From Cytophagales bacterium Ga0077538 (GTDB lineage: Bacteria > Bacteroidota > Bacteroidia > Cytophagales > Cyclobacteriaceae): a stretch of DNA of 40,682 nt. The notes under the pieces are model-generated. The model worked only from the letters and a program-made list of their open reading frames with translations, did not search any database and was not told where the DNA came from. The stretch's first letter is position 1, and each line of letters starts with the position of its first letter. Location of the stretch: NCBI GenBank assembly GCA_001464155.1, contig LNEN01000257.1:1-40682 (forward strand). Reading direction: 5' to 3'. The translations under genes and the position numbers were made by a program. This document shows positions 15,130 to 22,849 of this stretch, piece after piece.

Positions 15130-17552
15130 ATACCCTCGGCAACAAATACACGCTTAACACGCTCGCTGGTATTCGTCAAAATCTCGTAGGGAATAGTGTG
15201 AATACTTTCAGCCACTTTTTCAATCGGAAGGCCTTCTCCAAAAATTATTGCCTCGTCCCCTTCTTTTACGTTGAGTCCGGTAACATCCACCATGGTCATG
15301 TCCATGCACACATTACCGATCACAGGCACCATCTTACCTTGAACAAGCACTTTTCCAACCCCCTTGCTAAAGGCTCGGCTATACCCATCCGCATACCCAA
15401 TAGCAATCGTAGCAATTTGTTGATCGCCCGTTATTTTTCCATGTCTGCCATAGCCTACAGTTTGTCCCTTGTGCAAGGTGTGCACTTGCGATACTTTGGT
15501 TTTTAAACTGGCCACGGGTTTTAGATTTTTATTTTTCTCGGTGGTTGGATCAATACCATACAAGCCTATGCCTAAGCGCACCATATCGAATTGAAATTGT
15601 GGCAAGCGCAAAATCCCAGGAGAGTTGAGTAAATGATAAATGGGTTTATAACCTAGCGATTGGGATAGCTGATCGGCACAGCGGAGAAACAATTTTGCCT
15701 GTTCAGTGGAGTAAGCATCATGCTGCGCCTCATCCGCTCCTGCCAGATGGCTAAAAAGGGTGGACACTTTTAAGTTGGGATGTTGGTTGAGGAGATGTGA
15801 TAGTTCAGGAACGTCTGCTTCTGTAAAACCAAGACGATGCATCCCGGTATCAAATTTTATGTGGAGCGTGCACGGCCGACCATTTAAGTATTGAATGAGC
15901 GAGCGAAGAAGACTAAAACTATAGATCTCTGGCTCCAGTTGATACTGAATGAGTACATCGAAAGTATTTGGTGATGGATTCATCACCATTATCGGCAGGC
16001 GAATGTTGTTTTTTCGTAGCTCCACCCCCTCATCTGCATAGGCCACACCGAGGTAATCTATTTTATGGTATTGCAAGAGATTGGCCACCTCTTTGCTGCC
16101 ACTGCCATAGGCAAAGGCTTTTACCATGGCCATGATTTTAGTATTCGCTTTTAAGTTGGCACGGAAATAATTTAAGTTATGTACCATCGCACTTAAATCA
16201 ATCTCCATAATGGTGCCATGCACTTTGCGTTGCAGTCGCTGCACAATGCGTTCAAATGCAAAAGTGCGCGCGCCCTTTACCAGGATAATTTCGTTAAGAA
16301 AATCTTGTTCATTAAAGGCGTTCAGAAATTCTTCTGTACTAGCATAAAAAGTAGACGATGACGGAAAAAATTTTTTCTGTTTACTGAGCTGCTCTCCAAT
16401 ACCAATAAAGTGTTCAATGCCATTGCTCTTGACTAAATCAGCTACCTGTTTGGTCCAGACGGCAGGTTCCATACCCGATTGAAGTACATCTGAGAGGATG
16501 AGTGCCTTCTTTTGTTTTTGATGTTGGTTGTTCAGAAAATCAAGACTTACCTGCAGGCCTGCCAAATCGTTGTTGTATGAATCATCAATAACCTGGCATT
16601 GGTTAATACCTTCTTTTAACTCCATGCGCATGGCCACAGCACGAAGGGATTGAATACCTTCTTGAATTTCCTTCTCAGAAAAATTTAGGTATAGCATTAC
16701 AGCAACACAATGGAAACAATTTTCTACAGAGGCTGCATCTGAAAAAGGTAAAGTTAGCTCGAGCTTGCGCTGTTGATAGGTGAGCTGATAAGTTCCATTT
16801 TTAGTAATGTGAATATCTGCCAAAGGCGAGTATCCCCAGCTAAGCGTTTTTATTTTTTTTGCCTGAAGGACATCACCCACTGCAGTATGGTCTTTACAGT
16901 AAATGACACAGTCGGATTTAATAAAGAGTTTGCTTTTCTCTTCAATTTTTTGCTGCTGATTTACAAAACCCTCATCGTGGGCCGAACCGATGTTGGTAAA
17001 AACTCCGATAGTAGGGTTTAGGACTGCTTGAAGTTTCTCCATCTCACCCGGTTGTGAAATGCCGGCTTCGAACAGACCTAGTGTATGATAGGACTTCATA
17101 TTCCAAACCGAAAGCGGAACACCAATTTGTGAATTGTAACTGCCTGGGTTTTTTACAATAGAGTAGGTATCAGAAAGCAATTGATAAAGCCATTCCTTCA
17201 CAATTGTTTTTCCGTTGCTTCCGGTTATTCCGATTACAGGTATGGTGAATGTTTTGCGGTGATAGCCCACAATATCTTGTAACGCCTGCGTTGCGGAGGG
17301 CACACGAAGTACATTGGCATCAGCAGGCAGGTCAACACTTTTTTCGACAATGAAATTGCGGAGACCTTGTTCGTATAATGCTTCAACAAAACGGTGACCA
17401 TCGTTGCGCGCTCCTGCAATAGCAAAAAACACAGCGCCTTCCGATACGATTGTTTTACGGCTGTCGATGATGAGGTGTTCAAGCACCACCTCTTTGGAGA
17501 GCTGAATAAGTTGGCCTTTCGTAATGTCAGTGAGCTGCGAGAAATAAGTCAT
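15126..17552 (-). CDS. murF-alr: Bifunctional UDP-MurNAc-tripeptide:D-Ala-D-Ala ligase / alanine racemase
   Basis: An 808-residue fusion. Residues 1-430 are MurF, with the ATP loop GITGSNGKT (108-116), then NPGSYNSQIGVPLS and EAGISQPGEM. MurF adds D-Ala-D-Ala to the cytoplasmic muropeptide precursor. Residues about 440-808 are a fold-III PLP alanine racemase opening MEIDLSAMVHNLNYFR, with PLP Lys478 in MVKAFAYGSG, a catalytic-Tyr motif VGYGRHG and CMDMTMVDVTG. The racemase supplies D-Ala for the dipeptide that MurF uses. This domain fusion is a known hallmark of Bacteroidota. Both halves look intact. Confidence 0.96.
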   Translation of the reverse strand: MTYFSQLTDITKGQLIQLSKEVVLEHLIIDSRKTIVSEGAVFFAIAGARNDGHRFVEALYEQGLRNFIVEKSVDLPADANVLRVPSATQALQDIVGYHRKTFTIPVIGITGSNGKTIVKEWLYQLLSDTYSIVKNPGSYNSQIGVPLSVWNMKSYHTLGLFEAGISQPGEMEKLQAVLNPTIGVFTNIGSAHDEGFVNQQQKIEEKSKLFIKSDCVIYCKDHTAVGDVLQAKKIKTLSWGYSPLADIHITKNGTYQLTYQQRKLELTLPFSDAASVENCFHCVAVMLYLNFSEKEIQEGIQSLRAVAMRMELKEGINQCQVIDDSYNNDLAGLQVSLDFLNNQHQKQKKALILSDVLQSGMEPAVWTKQVADLVKSNGIEHFIGIGEQLSKQKKFFPSSSTFYASTEEFLNAFNEQDFLNEIILVKGARTFAFERIVQRLQRKVHGTIMEIDLSAMVHNLNYFRANLKANTKIMAMVKAFAYGSGSKEVANLLQYHKIDYLGVAYADEGVELRKNNIRLPIMVMNPSPNTFDVLIQYQLEPEIYSFSLLRSLIQYLNGRPCTLHIKFDTGMHRLGFTEADVPELSHLLNQHPNLKVSTLFSHLAGADEAQHDAYSTEQAKLFLRCADQLSQSLGYKPIYHLLNSPGILRLPQFQFDMVRLGIGLYGIDPTTEKNKNLKPVASLKTKVSQVHTLHKGQTVGYGRHGKITGDQQIATIAIGYADGYSRAFSKGVGKVLVQGKMVPVIGNVCMDMTMVDVTGLNVKEGDEAIIFGEGLPIEKVAESIHTIPYEILTNTSERVKRVFVAEGI

Positions 17553-17641
17553 AGTAGACCGTAAAAGTGCTTTATTATTAGCCTTGAGAAAAGACTCGCC
17601 AAAACAAATGTTTACAGTGAAAGAAAGGATTGTTGGAAATA

Positions 17642-17974
17642 TTAAAAAAGTCGGGCGCCATTGGGCACCTTTTTGTCCACACTTGCCAACACTACAAAAC
17701 CTTGCTCGTCTGGAAAGCCGGTTACCAGCACCTCAGACATGAAATTGCCAATCTGTTTAGGTGCAAAATTGGCGACACACATAACTTGTTTGCCAACCAA
17801 AGCTTCGGGGCTGTAGTGCTGAGTAATTTGGGCACTCGATTTTTTTACTCCTAATTCTCCCAAATCCACCCATACTTTTATAGCTGGTTTTCGGGCACCT
17901 TCAAAAGGCTCTGCCCGGACAATGGTGCCAATACGAAGCTCTATTTTTTCAAAATCTGCCCATTCAACCGTCAT
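17642..17974 (-). CDS. csaA: CsaA-type tRNA-binding protein
   Basis: A 110-residue protein made of a single OB-fold tRNA-binding domain (EMAP/Trbp type): [20 protein letters not shown], then [35 protein letters not shown] and [21 protein letters not shown]. The length equals that of stand-alone CsaA, which has been described as a tRNA-binding and chaperone-like protein. It lies 89 nt upstream of murF-alr on the same strand; cotranscription is possible. Confidence 0.9.
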   Translation of the reverse strand: MTVEWADFEKIELRIGTIVRAEPFEGARKPAIKVWVDLGELGVKKSSAQITQHYSPEALVGKQVMCVANFAPKQIGNFMSEVLVTGFPDEQGFVVLASVDKKVPNGARLF

Positions 17975-18110
17975 TTATTTAGCATTTTTAGTATAAAACT
18001 TACATGAAATACCAAGATTAGCTCAAATTGTGGAATTTCGTCATCTGATCATTGGAGAAGTCGGAACAAAAACCTGTTTTCAAACGTTAAAGCCGTATCT
18101 TAACCAAGCT

Positions 18111-18446
18111 ATGAAGAAACTTTTCGCATTATTCTGTTTTGCGTTTTTGCTTTCAGCAGCAATGCCTCAGCTTGTCTATGCTCAAGAAAGCAACCCTCGC
18201 CAATATGGAACGCTGGAGGGACAAACAGATAATAGCGATTTTGATCCCACTTCTGAGGGAGAGATGAACAGTGTAAAACCAGTACTTTCCAAGCAAGATT
18301 CTTTATTTACGAAAACTGCTCAAAAAAAAACCAGTGCAGATCTTCAAAAGTCTGCCCCCAAAAAGGCCAGCGAGGATGAGGCTCCTTTCAATTTCCTCTA
18401 TTACATCATTCAGCGCTTTAAGACTTCAGACATAATTGAAGACTAA
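18111..18446 (+). CDS. Small secreted protein of unknown function
   Basis: A 111-residue protein starting at the ATG at 18111, where a signal peptide begins (MKKLFALFCFAFLLSAAMPQ, probable cleavage after VYAQ). The mature part is hydrophilic and low in complexity, with Ser, Asp, Lys and Gln (TSEGEMNSVKP, KKTSADLQKSAPKKASEDE). It ends in a short hydrophobic-amphipathic stretch FNFLYYIIQRFKTSDIIED. No family is recognised. The gene ends just before the metal-type operator of the TonB receptor, so it is transcribed separately from it. Confidence 0.65.
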   Translation: MKKLFALFCFAFLLSAAMPQLVYAQESNPRQYGTLEGQTDNSDFDPTSEGEMNSVKPVLSKQDSLFTKTAQKKTSADLQKSAPKKASEDEAPFNFLYYIIQRFKTSDIIED

Positions 18447-18449
18447 TGC

Positions 18450-18457
18450 TATATTTG
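18450..18457 (+). promoter_or_regulatory. -7 box of the TonB receptor gene
   Basis: TATATTTG fits TAnnTTTG exactly. Its first base is 27 nt before the TTG start, and its last five bases lie inside the palindrome at 18453-18473. Confidence 0.65.
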
Positions 18458-18473
18458 CAACTTTGTTGCAAAT
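18453..18473 (+). promoter_or_regulatory. Metalloregulator-type operator of the TonB receptor gene
   Basis: A perfect inverted repeat of 9-bp arms (ATTTGCAAC and GTTGCAAAT) around a TTT spacer. It overlaps the -7 box and the predicted transcription start, so a bound repressor would block transcription. A second copy with the same geometry precedes the downstream lipoprotein gene (20943-20963). Dyads of this size are typical of Fur-family repressors such as Zur. Confidence 0.7.
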
Positions 18474-18476
18474 ACA

Positions 18477-20888
18477 TTGAAAGCACTCCATTCCATTTTT
18501 TTACTGCTTATAAGCTCTTTAGCATTCTCTCAATCAGCGCCATGCCAATTGAGTCTAAAAGGAAAAGTCCTTGATGACCAGGGAATCACCTTGCCAGGAG
18601 CCTCCGTTATAATTGTTGAGCTGGGGAGGGGGACTTCAACCAATCAATCCGGTGAGTTTCTACTAGAGTCTTTATGTGAAAACACCTACACGCTTTCGGT
18701 AAGTTTCTTGGGATACAAAACACTGGTTCAAAAAGTCAAACTCAAGAAATCAGAGAACATTTTCTTCCAGCTTTCGCCTGATGAAACCATGCTCAGCGAA
18801 ATTGTGGTTCAAGATCACTATGACCACATCAGTGAATCACAAACGACTGCCATACTCTCTGGGAGTAATTTGGATGCAACTCGTGGAAAGACGTTGGGAG
18901 CAGCCTTGCGTAGCATTACGGGTGTCAATACCATACAATCCGGCCCAGCTATTTTCAAACCTGTGATTCACGGTGTACACAGTCAGCGCATTCTTATTTT
19001 AAATAATGGTGTTCGACATGAAGGACAACAATGGGGCGCAGAACACGCTCCTGAAATCGATCCTCTCTTAGCTTCCAATATTGTGGTGGTGAAAGATGCT
19101 TCTGCGATTAAGTATGGAACAGATGCCTTGGGAGGAGTTGTGATTGTAAATCCAGCAGACCTACCCATCACTCCCGGAATTGGTGGAACGATTCATTCTA
19201 TCGTGCAAAGCAACGGAAGGTCTGGCATACTGGCCGCTGTTGTGGAGGGCGCCAGCGAAAAACTACCAGGATTTAATTGGCGTACGCACGGTTCTTACAA
19301 AAGGTCTGGTGATTTTAACACTCCTGATTACAGCCTCACCAATACCGGATTTAGTGAATCAAATTTTTCAGCAGCCTTCGGATATCATAAAAATGAAGCC
19401 TCTGGTTTTGAAATTTTCTATAGTCATTTTGGAACAGAATTGGGGATTTTAAAAGGCTCTTCGGTGAGCAGCGAAGAGGATTTGCAGAATGCGTATGAGA
19501 GCCCCGTTCCGCAATATACAAGCAATTTTAGTTATGACATTGCGGCTCCCAAACAAACCGTAAAGCACGATTTAATAAAGGCTACTTCACACTTTCATCG
19601 AGGAGCCAATACCTATTCCCTTCAATACGCCTTTCAATTAAATCAACGTAAAGAGTTTGATCTAAGAAGAGGTACTTTGTCAGAAACACCCTCCATAGAT
19701 TTGACAATGATGACACACACCCTAGATGCGGAGTGGGAATATGAGCCTAGTGAAAACAACATCCGCTGCATTGGCATTAACGGACTCATGCAAAGCAACG
19801 ACAACAATCCAGGTACACAGCGCATTCCTTTTATTCCTAATTTCTCCAACTATTCAGGAGGCCTGTATTTTATTCAAAAAGTAAACTGGAAACAGTGGAA
19901 ACTGGAAGGTGGGGTACGTACTGATTATCGATACTATACGGTTGCCGGTCGCGATTACTTAAACCAAGTGTATAAAGATCAGTTCGATTTTTCCAATGTA
20001 AGTGCTACGCTGGGCGCAACACATAAGGTAAAGAAGAATGGTTTTTTTACAACGGGCCTTAGTACTGCGTGGCGACCTCCTCACGTGGCAGAGTTATACA
20101 GTCAGGGGACACACCAAAGTGCTGCAGCCATTGAATTTGGGTTGTTGCTGGATGAGAGCACGAATGAAGTACGTGAGTTTTCTACCGTTGATTTCAAAAA
20201 TGAAAAGGCATTGAAGTGGGTGAACACGTATGGTCTTACCACAAGGAATACCCAGGTGGAGCTCAGTGCCTATGTAAATTATATTTTTAATTACCTCCAT
20301 TTAAGACCAGAAGGCATAACCCAAGATGTGCGCGGTACCTATCCCTACTTTCGCTATCGACAAACCGATGCTTCTTTTGTTGGTGTAGACATGTTGCTCA
20401 ACCAAACGCTCAGCAGGTACTTAAGTGCACGCGCGAAAGTCTCGTTGCTGGCTGCAACGGATGTCAGTAATGATTATTATTTCATTTACATGCCTTCCAA
20501 TCGCATGGACGTAATGATGCGCTATGAGCATCCCTTACAAGGTGTGTTGGCCAATGGATTTATCGAAATGGGTGTGAATTATGTAGCAAAGCAAAACAGA
20601 GCTCCCAGAGTAGTTAGTATAGAGGAAATTGAAGATGCGAAAGCTCAGGGCATAAATCTGTTTGAAACCGATAACAGAATGTTTGATTTTGTGGAAGCAC
20701 CGGATGCCTATATGTTGGCCTATGTGACACTAGGCAGCACCGTAAAATTGGGAGAGAAAAAATTGGATGTAAGAATCAGTTGCGACAATCTTCTCAATAC
20801 AAGCTATCGGGAATATACCAACCGACTTCGCTATTTTTCAGATGAAGTGGGGCGTAACGTAAGTTTCAGTTTGAAGTACAGTTTTTAA
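18477..20888 (+). CDS. TonB-dependent outer-membrane receptor, probably for a metal or metallophore
   Basis: An 803-residue receptor with a signal peptide ([20 protein letters not shown]), a carboxypeptidase-like regulatory domain (residues 25-100, LKGKVLDDQGITLPGASV), a plug (about 105-225, with IVVVKDASAIKYGTDALGGV) and a beta-barrel ending in Phe (SFSLKYSF). The plug starts after a His/Asp-rich stretch QDHYDHISESQT, reminiscent of zinc receptors such as ZnuD. The start is a TTG; it is supported by the signal peptide and by the same 27-nt spacing to the -7 box as the ATG of the paired lipoprotein gene. Zinc or another divalent metal is my inference from the operator and neighbour, not from the barrel itself. 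Confidence 0.85.
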   Translation: MKALHSIFLLLISSLAFSQSAPCQLSLKGKVLDDQGITLPGASVIIVELGRGTSTNQSGEFLLESLCENTYTLSVSFLGYKTLVQKVKLKKSENIFFQLSPDETMLSEIVVQDHYDHISESQTTAILSGSNLDATRGKTLGAALRSITGVNTIQSGPAIFKPVIHGVHSQRILILNNGVRHEGQQWGAEHAPEIDPLLASNIVVVKDASAIKYGTDALGGVVIVNPADLPITPGIGGTIHSIVQSNGRSGILAAVVEGASEKLPGFNWRTHGSYKRSGDFNTPDYSLTNTGFSESNFSAAFGYHKNEASGFEIFYSHFGTELGILKGSSVSSEEDLQNAYESPVPQYTSNFSYDIAAPKQTVKHDLIKATSHFHRGANTYSLQYAFQLNQRKEFDLRRGTLSETPSIDLTMMTHTLDAEWEYEPSENNIRCIGINGLMQSNDNNPGTQRIPFIPNFSNYSGGLYFIQKVNWKQWKLEGGVRTDYRYYTVAGRDYLNQVYKDQFDFSNVSATLGATHKVKKNGFFTTGLSTAWRPPHVAELYSQGTHQSAAAIEFGLLLDESTNEVREFSTVDFKNEKALKWVNTYGLTTRNTQVELSAYVNYIFNYLHLRPEGITQDVRGTYPYFRYRQTDASFVGVDMLLNQTLSRYLSARAKVSLLAATDVSNDYYFIYMPSNRMDVMMRYEHPLQGVLANGFIEMGVNYVAKQNRAPRVVSIEEIEDAKAQGINLFETDNRMFDFVEAPDAYMLAYVTLGSTVKLGEKKLDVRISCDNLLNTSYREYTNRLRYFSDEVGRNVSFSLKYSF

Positions 20889-20939
20889 GAGTTTGCGGAA
20901 TTTCTTGAAATAAAAGTTTGGTCTTAGATGTTTAAATAC

Positions 20940-20947
20940 TATAATTG
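20940..20947 (+). promoter_or_regulatory. -7 box of the lipoprotein gene
   Basis: TATAATTG is a one-mismatch match to TAnnTTTG and begins 27 nt before the ATG at 20967, the same distance as in the TonB receptor gene. Confidence 0.5.
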
Positions 20948-20963
20948 CAACATTGTTGCATTT
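20943..20963 (+). promoter_or_regulatory. Second copy of the TTGCAAC operator
   Basis: Arms AATTGCAAC and GTTGCATTT flank an ATT spacer; it aligns with the site at 18453 at 17 of 21 positions and starts 3 nt into the -7 box in both cases. The arms pair except for one position. Confidence 0.65.
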
Positions 20964-20966
20964 AAA

Positions 20967-21590
20967 ATGAACCGTATGAAGAATCCCCTTTTTAAGCTGA
21001 GCAGGCTACACGCCTTTGCTTTGGTACTTATCGGAGTTGTTGTGGTATCGTGCGATGAAGACGAACCAGCCAAAGAAGACACTCCGGAGTTGATCACAAA
21101 AGTTACCTTAACTTTTACTCCTACGACTGGCGAACCTATTATGGTAACGGCCGAGGATCCGGATAATATTGGTTCACAAGACATTGTTACCGGTCCCATT
21201 GCCTTAAAGAGCAATACCACTTACACCTTAAGCATGTCCATTATTAATGGGCTCGCTGATCCTGGTGACGAGGCCTATGATATTGGAAAGGAAATAGAGG
21301 AGGAAGCCGATGAACACATGTTCTTTTTTTCCTGGACGGGAGGATTCACCAGTCCGGCAGGGGATGGAAATATCGACAATCGTAGTGATGCTGTTGGTTA
21401 TGCAGATGAAGATGCGAATGGTTTGCCTCTTGGTTTAATTACCACATGGACTACGAGTAGCGAGGCATCCACTGAGAATATATTTAGAATAGTCTTAAAA
21501 CATCAGCCGGATCTTAAATCAGCTACCTCTACCGCAGAAGATGGTGAAACAGATATTGATTTAGAATTTGATTTATCAATAGAGGAATAA
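20967..21590 (+). CDS. Lipoprotein paired with the TonB receptor, acidic metal-site-like motif
   Basis: A 207-residue lipoprotein; the ATG at 20967 was chosen because the longer reading from 20928 starts inside the promoter. The signal ends in a VVSC lipobox, followed by an acidic linker (DEDEPAKED). The body has beta strands (ITKVTLTFTPTTGEPIMVTA, then PIALKSNTTYTLSMSIIN), an acidic segment KEIEEEADEHMFFFSW, and a repeat-like close NIFRIVLKHQP then GETDIDLEF. Similar proteins beside TonB receptors are often labelled type 1 periplasmic binding fold protein. The EEEADEH stretch could bind divalent metal. The matching operator suggests coregulation with the receptor, probably as a surface or periplasmic metal-binding partner. 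Confidence 0.75.
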   Translation: MNRMKNPLFKLSRLHAFALVLIGVVVVSCDEDEPAKEDTPELITKVTLTFTPTTGEPIMVTAEDPDNIGSQDIVTGPIALKSNTTYTLSMSIINGLADPGDEAYDIGKEIEEEADEHMFFFSWTGGFTSPAGDGNIDNRSDAVGYADEDANGLPLGLITTWTTSSEASTENIFRIVLKHQPDLKSATSTAEDGETDIDLEFDLSIEE

Positions 21591-21613
21591 GAATTTACTT
21601 GAACAGTGAAAAG

Positions 21614-21645
21614 AAAGGATTGCTTTACGCGATCCTTTTCTATTT
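21614..21645 (+). terminator. Intrinsic terminator after the lipoprotein gene
   Basis: A 10-bp stem (AAAGGATTGC with GCGATCCTTT, one G-T wobble) and loop TTTAC, followed by TCTATTTTT. It lies 24 nt after the lipoprotein stop and just before the glycine-rich gene. Confidence 0.65.
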
Positions 21646-21652
21646 TTAGGCA

Positions 21653-22426
21653 ATGAAATTTTTTGCCTCGTTATTTCTTGTCTTCCTCTGCTCACTCGCG
21701 CAGGCACAACTTCGGTACACCAAACTAGTGCTACAACCAAAGCAAGTTTTTTCTTTTGGTACATCCGATATTTTGGTGGTGGACACCTTAATTATGATGG
21801 ACTCCTCCAGTCTGGTATTGAACAAAACCAAGAAAGAGAATTATTTACATGCTAAGGTGATGCGAATTGGTAATAATTGTTTTATCGATGGGAATGGGAA
21901 TAATGGTAAAGCAGGTAAGCCTGGGAGTGTGGGTACTTCATCTTTTGGTCCCTGCCGTAGTGGTACGAATGGAGAAGATGCTGTGAAAGGAGAAGATGGT
22001 TTGCATGGAACTGATTTACTGATTTATTCAAAAGACATAGCCATTACAGGGCAGCTTTCTGTGCTTTTGGCAGGAGGTAATGGAGGCAATGGTGGTATGG
22101 GCGGTGAAGGTGGCAGTGCGGGTTCAGGAACTATACACTGCAAAGGAGGCGATGGAGGCAATGGTGGTAAGGGAGGTGATGGAGGAGTGGGCGGAAATGG
22201 TGGAAAGCTTGCGGTGCATGTCCCCATTGGATTTCATAGTGTGATCGCACCTAAAATAAAAGTGAACTTTCGCGGAGGGCAATTTGGTAAAGGAGGCCGT
22301 GGGGGGTATTCTGGAGCCGGAGGCTTAGGACCCAAAGGAAAGTCTGGAAGAAATGGGCTACAGGGTAGCGATGGGAACGATGGCTCTCTTGGGAACTATG
22401 GAACGTTAAGTTTTGCGGACAACTAA
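21653..22426 (+). CDS. Secreted glycine-rich, collagen-like repeat protein
   Basis: A 257-residue protein with a signal peptide (MKFFASLFLVFLCSLAQAQ). A short beta region follows (residues 20-80) and then long Gly-rich runs: GNGNNGKAGKPGSVG, LAGGNGGNGGMGGEGG, KGGDGGNGGKGGDGGVGG and GRGGYSGAGGLGPKGKSG. A 30-residue beta segment (KLAVHVPIGFHSVIAPKIKV) interrupts them. The GG-N/D-GG pattern resembles Gly-rich polyproline-II bundle or collagen-like sequences, with Asn/Asp that could bind calcium. Two Cys residues (FGPCRSG, TIHCKGG) might pair. The role is unknown; a surface or matrix protein is plausible. It begins just after the terminator at 21614. Confidence 0.75.
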   Translation: MKFFASLFLVFLCSLAQAQLRYTKLVLQPKQVFSFGTSDILVVDTLIMMDSSSLVLNKTKKENYLHAKVMRIGNNCFIDGNGNNGKAGKPGSVGTSSFGPCRSGTNGEDAVKGEDGLHGTDLLIYSKDIAITGQLSVLLAGGNGGNGGMGGEGGSAGSGTIHCKGGDGGNGGKGGDGGVGGNGGKLAVHVPIGFHSVIAPKIKVNFRGGQFGKGGRGGYSGAGGLGPKGKSGRNGLQGSDGNDGSLGNYGTLSFADN

Positions 22427-22451
22427 ATAAAAACGAAAACTCTTTATTTGA

Positions 22452-22718
22452 CTATTTAGAGCGACTGTTGCCACTTCTGGGCTTGGGACTTTTCACCCTG
22501 CGTGCTTTTTTATCTTGCTTCTTGTCCATCTTCACACGCTTTTTCATACTCATCTTTTTCTTCTTTTTTCCTCCCTTCGTCTTTCTATTAGACTCGTGCA
22601 CGATGCGCTGTTCCTGTGTCATAGTAGCCGATTCGCCTCTCGAAAGCTTTTGGCCACTTTGTCCATTGGAAACAAGGATGGTAAAAAACAGAAGTAAAAG
22701 TGTAAGCGTTGATTTCAT
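22452..22718 (-). CDS. Small secreted lysine/arginine-rich protein
   Basis: An 88-residue protein; the ATG at 22718 begins a signal peptide (MKSTLTLLLLFFTILVSNGQ) and is preferred over an upstream start at 22745. The mature part is extremely basic, with a GGKKKKKMSMKKRVKM segment and a tail of KPRSGNSRSK. No family is recognised. Such a polycation could bind nucleic acid, polysaccharide or envelope anions outside the inner membrane, but this is guesswork. It converges with the glycine-rich gene (25 nt gap). Confidence 0.6.
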   Translation of the reverse strand: MKSTLTLLLLFFTILVSNGQSGQKLSRGESATMTQEQRIVHESNRKTKGGKKKKKMSMKKRVKMDKKQDKKARRVKSPKPRSGNSRSK

Positions 22719-22781
22719 GCTGCAAGGTACAAATTCGTTTAGCACTCAATTGGCATGACGCGCATAGAATCTTACTATGTA

Positions 22782-22813
22782 TCCTTTAAGCAGATAAACA
22801 CCTGCTTAAAGGA
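22782..22813. terminator. Perfect 12-bp hairpin downstream of ggt
   Basis: TCCTTTAAGCAG and CTGCTTAAAGGA pair perfectly around an 8-nt loop. The hairpin lies 36 nt past the ggt stop and is flanked by CTCTTTT on the plus strand; the minus strand lacks a T-run after it, so terminator function for ggt is inferred from position. Confidence 0.5.
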
Positions 22814-22849
22814 CTCTTTTAATAGTTGAATGACGTACGTTGATTTGGT

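Noticed and set aside
18453-18473. Transcription terminator for the small secreted protein
   Set aside because: The stem lacks a following T-run, sits on a perfect -7 box and recurs before another gene, which fits an operator better.
20928-20966. Start at 20928 for the paired lipoprotein
   Set aside because: This ATG lies upstream of the -7 box and operator, so it would not be in the predicted message; the ATG at 20967 gives a clean signal peptide.
22070-22200. Tandem DNA repeat or CRISPR-like array
   Set aside because: The GGAGGCAATGGTGG-like units are irregular Gly codon runs inside a reading frame with a signal peptide; there are no spacers or constant repeat length.
22024-22227. Proline-rich minus-strand frame (PPSPPLPPLPP)
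   Set aside because: It is the mirror image of the GG-repeat codons of the secreted glycine-rich protein, not an independent gene.
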